Source: Mycobacterium cookii
GTDB lineage: Bacteria; Actinomycetota; Actinomycetes; Mycobacteriales; Mycobacteriaceae
Assembly: GCF_010727945.1 (NCBI RefSeq)
Contig: NZ_AP022569.1
Location: 2,542,001-2,606,000 of the forward strand
Length of the DNA: 64,000 nucleotides
Direction of reading: 5' to 3'
In this document: piece by piece, positions 58,318 through 64,000 of the stretch
How positions within the stretch are numbered: the first letter of the stretch is position 1
Layout of the letters: every line of letters begins with the position of its first letter
The notes under the pieces: model-generated
The model's database searches: none
What the model saw: only the letters and a program-made list of their open reading frames with translations
What the model was told of the DNA's origin: nothing
Position numbers and translations under genes: made by a program

Positions 58318-59466
58318 CTACAGACCCAGCGACTTGGCGATGATCACTTTCATCACTTCACTCGTGCCGGCGTAGATGCGGGCCACGCGTGCATCGGTGT
58401 ACAGCCGGGCGATCGGATATTCCATCATGTAGCCGTAGCCGCCGAACAGCTGCAGACACCGGTCGATGACCCGTTGCTGCATCTCGGTGCAGAACAGTTT
58501 GACGCGCGCGGCGTCGGGGGCCGACAGCTCGTCCTCGACGTGCAGCGCGACCGCGCGATCCAGCATCGCCTGGCCGGCCTCTACTTCGGTCGAACAGGCG
58601 GCCAACTCGAATTTGGTGTTCTGGAATGACGCGACCGGGGTGCCGAATGCCTTGCGGTCTTTGGTGTAGTCGATGGCCGCGGCGATCGCCGAGCGCGCCT
58701 GCGCCACCGAACCGACAGCCACCGTCAGACGTTCCTGCGGCAGGTTGTGGCCGAGGTAGCCGAACGCCTCACCCTCGTCGCCGAGCACGTTCTCGACAGG
58801 CACCCGGACATCGACGAACGACAGCTCGGCGGTGTCCTGCACCTTGCAGCCCATTTTCTCCAGCTCGCGACCGCGGGTGAAGCCCTCCATCCCGTCCTCG
58901 ACGACGAACAGCGTCAGGCCCCTGCGCCGGTTGTCGGGGTCGGTCGCGGTGCGGGCGACGACGATCACCAGGTCGGCCTGCATGCCACCGGTAATGAATG
59001 TCTTGGCGCCGTTGACAATCCAGTGGTCGCCGTCCCGTTTGGCCGTCGTGCGCATGCCGGCGAGGTCGGATCCGGTGCCGGGTTCGGTCATCGCGACGGC
59101 GGTCAGCAGCGTCCCGGCGGCCAGACCGGGGAACCAGCGCTTGCGCTGCTCCTCATTCGCGTAGTGCAGGAAATACGGCAGGATCACCTCAAGTTGGGTG
59201 CGGACGGTCGACAGCGTCACCAGCGCCTTGGCCGCCTCCTCCTGCAGCACGACGTTGTAGCGGTAGTCGGGCATCCCGCCGCCGCCGTACTCCTCGGGAA
59301 TCGCCATCCCGAGCATCCCGAGCGCACCCATCTGCTTGAAGACGTCGCGCGGCATCCGCCCGGCCTTCTCCCACTGCGGATAAGCCGGGACGACTTCCTT
59401 TTCGATGAAGTCCCGGGCCAGTCCGCGGAATGATTCGTGATCTTCGGTGAACAGGTCTCGACGCAT
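58318..59466 (-). CDS. Acyl-CoA dehydrogenase
   Basis: A 382-residue FadE-type flavoprotein. Motifs include TAVAMTEPGTGSDLAGM for FAD, VNGAKTFITGGMQADLVIVV, and the C-terminal ARIYAGTSEVMKVIIAKSLGL. It introduces the 2,3-double bond into acyl-CoA, passing electrons to ETF. The ATG at 59466 has GGGGAAG upstream; the frame continues beyond it without a recognisable domain. It is the last gene of the operon that runs from 64000 to 58318, directly after the thiolase with an 11-base gap. Confidence 0.9.
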   Translation of the reverse strand: MRRDLFTEDHESFRGLARDFIEKEVVPAYPQWEKAGRMPRDVFKQMGALGMLGMAIPEEYGGGGMPDYRYNVVLQEEAAKALVTLSTVRTQLEVILPYFLHYANEEQRKRWFPGLAAGTLLTAVAMTEPGTGSDLAGMRTTAKRDGDHWIVNGAKTFITGGMQADLVIVVARTATDPDNRRRGLTLFVVEDGMEGFTRGRELEKMGCKVQDTAELSFVDVRVPVENVLGDEGEAFGYLGHNLPQERLTVAVGSVAQARSAIAAAIDYTKDRKAFGTPVASFQNTKFELAACSTEVEAGQAMLDRAVALHVEDELSAPDAARVKLFCTEMQQRVIDRCLQLFGGYGYMMEYPIARLYTDARVARIYAGTSEVMKVIIAKSLGL

Positions 59467-59477
59467 GACTTCCCCAG

Positions 59478-60623
59478 TCAGGCAACAAGTTCGACGAGGG
59501 TGGCGTTGGCGGTGCCGCCACCTTCGCACATGCTCTGCAGTCCGAAGCGAATCCCGTTGTCGCGCATGTGGTACGCCAGGCGGGTCATCAGCACCGCGCC
59601 CGATGCGCCGAGCGGGTGGCCGAGGGCGATCGCTCCGCCCAACGGGTTGAGCCGGTCCGGGTCGGCACCGGTTTCGTCGAGCCACGCCAGCGGCACCGGG
59701 GCAAAAGCCTCGTTGACCTCGAACGCACCGACCTCGCCGATCGAGACGCCGGCCTTCTTCAGCACTTTCTCGGTGGCCGGGATGGGTCCGGTAAGCATCA
59801 GCACCGGATCAGCTCCCGTCACGGCGCCGGCCCGGTAGCGCACCAGTGGGGTCAGGCCCAGCTCGACCGCCATCTGCGAGGTCATCACGAGCAAAGCCGC
59901 TGCGCCATCGGAGATTTGCGACGAGTTGCCGGCGTGGATCACTCCGGCCTCGTCGAACGCCGGCTTGAGGCCGGCCAGTTTTTCGACGGTCGTGCCTCGC
60001 CGGATTCCTTCGTCGGCGGTGACTGCTTTGTCGTCCACAAAGACCGGGACGATCTGGTCGGCGAACGCGCCGTTGTCCTGCGCGGCTGCGGCCCGTTCGT
60101 GCGACAACGACGAATACTCGTCGAGCCGGGTGCGGGAAAACCCCCACTTCTTGGCGATCATCTCCGCCGACAAGCCCTGGTTGAACGAGAAACCGTCATA
60201 TCGTTCAAGGACTTTGGGGCCGTAGGGCTGTCCGCTTGCCCTGGCCGAGCCCAGTGGCACCCGGCTCATCACCTCGACCCCGCCGGCCACCACGACGTCC
60301 TGCTGGCCCGACATCACCGCCTGCACCGCGAAGTCGAGAGCCTGCTGGCTGGACCCGCACGCCCGGTTGATCGTTGTGCCCGGGATGCTTTCGGGCCAGC
60401 CCGCAGCCAGTACCGCGTAGCGGCCGATGTTGCTGGACTGGTCGCCGACCTGGGATACGCATCCCCAGATCACGTCGTCGACGATGTTGGGGTCGATGCC
60501 GGTGCGCGCCACCAACTCGTTGAGCACCAGCGCCGACAGGTCGGCGGCGTGCATGCTCGACAGGCCGCCGTTTCGCTTGCCGACGGGTGTTCGCACTGCC
60601 TCGACGATGACTGTTTCACGCAT
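59478..60623 (-). CDS. Acetyl-CoA acyltransferase (thiolase)
   Basis: A 381-residue thiolase. The nucleophilic cysteine is in NRACGSSQQA (about residue 88), the histidine in GHPLGASG, and the second cysteine in CEGGG. All three are intact, so it should cleave 3-ketoacyl-CoA. ATG at 60623 with GGAGCAG upstream; a longer frame upstream overlaps the hydratase gene. The overlap with the upstream enoyl-CoA hydratase is 8 bases. It is a second thiolase distinct from FadA at 4350. Confidence 0.92.
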   Translation of the reverse strand: MRETVIVEAVRTPVGKRNGGLSSMHAADLSALVLNELVARTGIDPNIVDDVIWGCVSQVGDQSSNIGRYAVLAAGWPESIPGTTINRACGSSQQALDFAVQAVMSGQQDVVVAGGVEVMSRVPLGSARASGQPYGPKVLERYDGFSFNQGLSAEMIAKKWGFSRTRLDEYSSLSHERAAAAQDNGAFADQIVPVFVDDKAVTADEGIRRGTTVEKLAGLKPAFDEAGVIHAGNSSQISDGAAALLVMTSQMAVELGLTPLVRYRAGAVTGADPVLMLTGPIPATEKVLKKAGVSIGEVGAFEVNEAFAPVPLAWLDETGADPDRLNPLGGAIALGHPLGASGAVLMTRLAYHMRDNGIRFGLQSMCEGGGTANATLVELVA

Positions 60624-61422
60624 TCTTCTGCTCCGATCTCGGTACTGCCCATTGACCAGTGAACGACGCGTCGCGCTTTTCGGCGAACGCGGCATACGCC
60701 TCCGCCGAATCGACCGTCGCGAAATTGCCGACCTGGGCGCGGGCCTCGTTGGCCAGCGCATCGCGCATGGTCCGGTCGGCGCCCTCGTTCAGCAGCGCCT
60801 TGCTGTGCGCCAACGCGATGGGCGGACCGGCCGCCAGCCGCGCGGCCACCTCGGCGACGAACGCGTCGATCTCGGCGGCGCCGACCACCCAGGTGACCAG
60901 GTTCAGCGCGTGCGCCTCCGCCGCATCGATGGTGTCGGCCAGCAGCACCAGCCGCTTGGCTTGTTGCAGGCCAACAATTTTCGGCAGCAACCAGGAGCCG
61001 CCAAGATCGACCGACAGGCCACGTTTGGAGAAGATCTGCGAGAACGTCGATTCCGGTGTTGCCACCACCAGATCGCATCCGAGCGCCAGGTTCCAGCCGG
61101 CACCGACCGCGACGCCGTTGACCTTGGCGATCGTCGGCACCCGCAATTCGTGCAGTGCCAGCGCCACATCGGTCAGCCGTTGCAGCTTGTGCACCGGATG
61201 GCTGTCGTCGGGCGTCGAGATGTCGGCGCCGGAACAGAATGCGCCGTCGGCACCGGTGATCACCACCGCCCGCACGCCACGGTCCTTGCCTGCGGCGATG
61301 AGCGCCTCGGCCAGCGCGACCCACAGCTCACGGTTGATCGCGTTCTTGCGCCGCGGTCGGTTCAGCGTCAACGTCCGGACACCGTCACGGTCGTCGCAGA
61401 GCAGCACCGGCTGGTCGGTCAT
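60616..61422 (-). CDS. Enoyl-CoA hydratase/isomerase (crotonase) family
   Basis: A 268-residue crotonase. Oxyanion-hole segments are FCSGADISTPDD and NGVAVGAGWNLALGCDLVV, and the fold ends in the trimerisation helices. The two catalytic glutamates of hydratase type are not evident; the Asp in CDLVVATPESTFSQ may serve, so an isomerase or hydrolase activity is also possible. ATG at 61422 overlaps the CoA-transferase stop as ATGA. It is in the same operon as the thiolase and acyl-CoA dehydrogenases. Confidence 0.9.
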   Translation of the reverse strand: MTDQPVLLCDDRDGVRTLTLNRPRRKNAINRELWVALAEALIAAGKDRGVRAVVITGADGAFCSGADISTPDDSHPVHKLQRLTDVALALHELRVPTIAKVNGVAVGAGWNLALGCDLVVATPESTFSQIFSKRGLSVDLGGSWLLPKIVGLQQAKRLVLLADTIDAAEAHALNLVTWVVGAAEIDAFVAEVAARLAAGPPIALAHSKALLNEGADRTMRDALANEARAQVGNFATVDSAEAYAAFAEKRDASFTGQWAVPRSEQKNA

Positions 61423-62642
61423 GGTGAGTAGGCCGGTCCTACTGCGCCCAGTACCCGCAGTCGGTCGATCTCGCCTGCGGCGACACCGAGTTCGGCCAGC
61501 ACAGCGTCGGTGTGCTGCCCCAGCCCGGGCACCGCGCCCATCGCCGGCGTGAAGCCGGAGATGACCGGCGGGGGAAGCAGCGCCTGGATCGGGCCGGCGG
61601 GCGTGTCGACTTCTCGCCAGCGGTCCCGGGCGGTCAGCTGAGGGTGCACCAGCACCTCGCTGGGCAGGTTGTATCGCGCGTTCCCGATGCCGGCGGCGTC
61701 CGCCGTTTTCTGCACGTGGTCCAGGTCGTGCTGTGCGCACCAGGCACCGATGGCCTCGTCCAGCTCGGCGCGGTGCGCACACCGTGACGAGTTGTTGGCG
61801 AACCGGGGGTCGTCGGCCAGGTCGTCGCGATGAATGATCTGACGCGACAGTCGTTGCCACTCGGCATCGTTCGTGGTGCCGAGGACGACGGTCTGACCAT
61901 CGCCGGTGCGATAGGCGCCGTAGGGCGCGACCGCGGGCGAGCTCATTCCCAACGGCTGCTGGTCGATCCCGGAGTGCTGGGTGTAGGTCAGCGGATACCC
62001 CATCAGCTCGGTCATGGTGTCGAGCAGGCTGAGCGCGACCGTGTTGCCGTGCCGGCCGGGAGACGATTGGGCGTCGCGGGAGTACAGCAGAGCGACGATC
62101 GAGAGCGCCGAATACAGCCCGGTGCTGATGTCTGCCACCGGCGGTCCGGGTTTGGCCGGCGCGCCGGGATGACCGGTGACCGCGCAGGCACCGGACTCCG
62201 CCTGCGCGAGCAGGTCGTAGGCGCGCTTGTGGGACAGCGGTCCGCCCGGGCCATAGCCGTCGATTTCGACCGCGATCACGTTCGGATGGCGCTGCTCCAG
62301 ATCGGCTGCGCCGACGCCGAGCCGGGCGACCGCGCCGGGCGCGAGATTGGACACCAACACGTCGGCCCGGTCGAGAAGCTGGTGCAGAATGTCGAGTCCC
62401 GCCTCGGTCTTCAGGTCGAGGGTCACCGATTCCTTACCGCGATTGGCCCAAACGAAGTGCGCGGCAAGGCCATTGACGACGTCGTCGTAATGCCGGGCGA
62501 AGTCGCCGCCCTTGGGGTTTTCCACCTTGATCACACGAGCACCGAAATCGGCGAGCACCCGTGTGCAGATCGGCGCGGCGACCGCCTGCTCCAAGGCCAC
62601 CACGGTGACGCCCGTCAGCGGCCCTCGGGTTTCCGGCATCAC
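61419..62642 (-). CDS. CaiB/BaiF family III CoA-transferase
   Basis: A 407-residue CoA-transferase. N-terminal GVTVVALEQAVAAPICTRVLADFGARVIKVENPKG, catalytic aspartate Asp143 in RAYDLLAQ, and a conserved C-terminal lobe ending VLGAVGPAYS. It moves CoA onto a carboxylic acid intermediate. GTG at 62642 (GTGA overlap with the SDR stop) or ATG three bases inside are both possible starts. It is the third CaiB-type protein in the window after far and the one at 35428. Confidence 0.9.
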   Translation of the reverse strand: MMPETRGPLTGVTVVALEQAVAAPICTRVLADFGARVIKVENPKGGDFARHYDDVVNGLAAHFVWANRGKESVTLDLKTEAGLDILHQLLDRADVLVSNLAPGAVARLGVGAADLEQRHPNVIAVEIDGYGPGGPLSHKRAYDLLAQAESGACAVTGHPGAPAKPGPPVADISTGLYSALSIVALLYSRDAQSSPGRHGNTVALSLLDTMTELMGYPLTYTQHSGIDQQPLGMSSPAVAPYGAYRTGDGQTVVLGTTNDAEWQRLSRQIIHRDDLADDPRFANNSSRCAHRAELDEAIGAWCAQHDLDHVQKTADAAGIGNARYNLPSEVLVHPQLTARDRWREVDTPAGPIQALLPPPVISGFTPAMGAVPGLGQHTDAVLAELGVAAGEIDRLRVLGAVGPAYSP

Positions 62643-63400
62643 ATCACCATGCCGCCATCCACCGGCAACACCTGACCGGTGATGTAGGAGGCGGCATCGG
62701 AGGCCAGGAAGACGAATGCACCGGCAACCTCTGCGGGTTCGGCCCAGCGCTTCAACGGAATTCGGTTCATCATGTTCTCCGCGAATTTCTCGTTGGTCCG
62801 AATGGTCTCGGTCATCTTGGTAGCGGCAAGTGGCGCGAGCGCGTTGACGAGGATGTTGTTGCGCGCCATCTCGCGGGCCAGCGACTTGGTGAACCCGATG
62901 ATGCTGGCCTTGGCGGCCGAGTAGTTCACCTGGCCCAGTGTGCCGGTGATCCCAGCCGACGACACCACGTTGATGATGCGGCCCCTGCCGTCGGTGGGCA
63001 GAAACTTCAGCGCGGCCTGCGCGCAGTGCACGGCGCCCATCAGATGGATGTCCAGCACCCGATGAAAGCTCTCGTCGGTGAGGTCGGCGAACATTCCCGG
63101 CGCCGTCACGCCGGCGTTGTTGACCAGAACGTGCAGCACGCCGTCGGAGAGTCCGGCCGCGTGTTCGGCCGCCGCCTCAGCCGCCGCGCGGTCCCGGACG
63201 TCAAGCGCGGTGCTTTCCGCCTTCCCGCCGTCTGCGCAGATACGTTGGGCGACAGCCGAAGCCGCGTCGGCGTCCACATCGCTGACCAGAACCGCCGCCC
63301 CGGCTGCGGCCAACGCTCCGGCAACAGCAGCGCCGATTCCGGTGCCCGACCCGGTGACCAGCGCCGAGCGACCAGTCAGGTCGAACAGCGACCGCGCCAT
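62639..63400 (-). CDS. Short-chain dehydrogenase/reductase
   Basis: A 253-residue classical SDR. TGSGTGIG binds the cofactor, VSDVD suggests NAD preference, NNAG is intact, and the active-site residues are Ser in VVSSAGITG and YSAAK. The C-terminal GYITGQVLPVDGG is typical of 3-oxoacyl-type SDRs. It likely oxidises a 3-hydroxyacyl-CoA in this beta-oxidation operon, in place of a FadB-type enzyme. Its ATG overlaps the stop of the upstream acyl-CoA dehydrogenase (TGATG). Confidence 0.9.
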   Translation of the reverse strand: MARSLFDLTGRSALVTGSGTGIGAAVAGALAAAGAAVLVSDVDADAASAVAQRICADGGKAESTALDVRDRAAAEAAAEHAAGLSDGVLHVLVNNAGVTAPGMFADLTDESFHRVLDIHLMGAVHCAQAALKFLPTDGRGRIINVVSSAGITGTLGQVNYSAAKASIIGFTKSLAREMARNNILVNALAPLAATKMTETIRTNEKFAENMMNRIPLKRWAEPAEVAGAFVFLASDAASYITGQVLPVDGGMVM

Positions 63401-64000
63401 CAGTAGCTCCTCGGCAAGCCGAGCACGTGCTCGCCAAGGAAGTTGAGAATCATCTCCTGGCTGACCGGCGCGATCTTCATCAGGCGGGACTCGCGGAAGT
63501 AGCGCGACACGTGGTACTCCTCGGAGTAGCCCATCCCGCCGTGCAGTTGCAGCGCCCGATCGGCCGCTGCGAATCCGGCGTCCGCGCACAGGTACTTCGC
63601 GGTATTCGCTTCGCGCCCACAGGGTTTCCCATTGTCGTACAGCCAGGTCGCCTTGCGCAGAATGAGTTCCGCGGCGTCGAGACGGGCCAGCGAGTCGGCC
63701 AGCGGGAACTGCAGGCCCTGGTTCATACCGATCGGGCGGTTGAACACGACTCGCTCATTGCCGTACTTCACGGCCTTGTCCAACGCGACACGTCCGATGC
63801 CGAGCGCTTCGGCGGCGATCAGCATCCGCTCCGGGTTGAGACCGTCGAGGATGTACTTGAAGCCTTTCCCCTCTTCGCCGACGCGGTCCTCGACCGGGAC
63901 GATCAGATCGTCGATGAAGACCTCGTTGGAGCTGACGGCATTGCGGCCCATCTTCTTGATCGGCCGGATGTCGACGTGGTCGCGATCGAGGTCAGTGAGG
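63400..64000 (-). CDS. Acyl-CoA dehydrogenase (5' part beyond the window)
   Basis: The visible 200 codons are the C-terminal half of an acyl-CoA dehydrogenase: the beta-domain end (NEVFIDDLIVPVEDRVG), then the helical C-terminal domain with RVVFNRPIGMNQGLQFPLADS, and HGGMGYSEEYHVSRYFRESRLMKIAPVSQEMILNF. The reading frame stays open to the window edge, so the start is outside. It is the most upstream visible gene of the operon, coupled to the SDR by TGATG. A second dehydrogenase closes the operon at 58318. Confidence 0.88.
   Translation of the reverse strand, partial: LTDLDRDHVDIRPIKKMGRNAVSSNEVFIDDLIVPVEDRVGEEGKGFKYILDGLNPERMLIAAEALGIGRVALDKAVKYGNERVVFNRPIGMNQGLQFPLADSLARLDAAELILRKATWLYDNGKPCGREANTAKYLCADAGFAAADRALQLHGGMGYSEEYHVSRYFRESRLMKIAPVSQEMILNFLGEHVLGLPRSY

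Noticed and set aside
1..64000. Mobile elements, CRISPR, rRNA or prophage
   Set aside because: No transposase, integrase, repeat-spacer array, rRNA-like sequence or phage structural gene was seen. The only repeat recognised is the MIRU-like segment.

Overview
The window reads as high-GC chromosomal DNA from a nontuberculous mycobacterium or a close relative in Mycobacteriaceae. The evidence is a complete Mce lipid-importer operon (yrbEA-yrbEB-mceABCDEF) with Mce-associated genes, many fad-type beta-oxidation genes, five cytochrome P450s with short Fe-S ferredoxins, WS/DGAT and SRPBCC families typical of mycobacteria, a MIRU-like intergenic repeat, and frequent leaderless TANNNT-N6-8-RTG starts. 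From memory, the order fadB-fadA-dapC-SRPBCC-far-SRPBCC-pdc-fadD at 2-15 kb resembles the M. tuberculosis Rv0860 to Rv0852 region. No IS element, phage gene, CRISPR array or rRNA was seen. All calls come from reading the sequence; no database search was run.

Layout. 0-2.2 kb: a small hypothetical gene, an FAD monooxygenase and a methyltransferase. 2.2-5.6 kb: fadBA (minus strand). 5.7-12.8 kb: dapC, three SRPBCC genes, a WS/DGAT acyltransferase, tRNA-Cys, far and pdc, with six apparently leaderless starts. 12.8-16.2 kb: a Bfd-like protein, a hypothetical, an acyl-CoA synthetase and an amidohydrolase. 16.4-23.5 kb: secreted proteins, two TetR regulators, two P450s, a DapB-like reductase plus the collapsed remnant of a second copy, and an AveC-type membrane protein coupled to an unlisted 38-aa membrane peptide. 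23.7-35.3 kb: two Mce-associated genes and a secreted protein on the plus strand, converging on the minus-strand mce operon.

35.4-57 kb is a dense catabolic island: CoA-transferase, SDR, ferredoxin/P450 pairs, a two-subunit acyl-CoA dehydrogenase, three 3-hydroxyisobutyrate-dehydrogenase-like enzymes, two amidohydrolases, a Rieske protein, two alpha/beta hydrolases, a NuoF-like flavoprotein with ferredoxin, and a DUF35-thiolase fusion. 57-64 kb: a TetR regulator with a coupled hypothetical gene, then a tightly overlapped beta-oxidation operon (acyl-CoA dehydrogenase, thiolase, enoyl-CoA hydratase, CoA-transferase, SDR and a second dehydrogenase cut by the window edge).

The enzymes fit import of a hydrophobic, probably polycyclic or branched substrate, P450 hydroxylation, CoA activation, beta-oxidation and ring or carboxyl processing; the substrate cannot be read from the sequence. 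Two recurrent DNA elements stand out. A TGAGA-N7-TCTCA palindrome lies before several of the catabolic operons. A TTCTC-N7-GAGAA element, with a downstream TAYCG at fixed distance, precedes three genes for unrelated secreted proteins.
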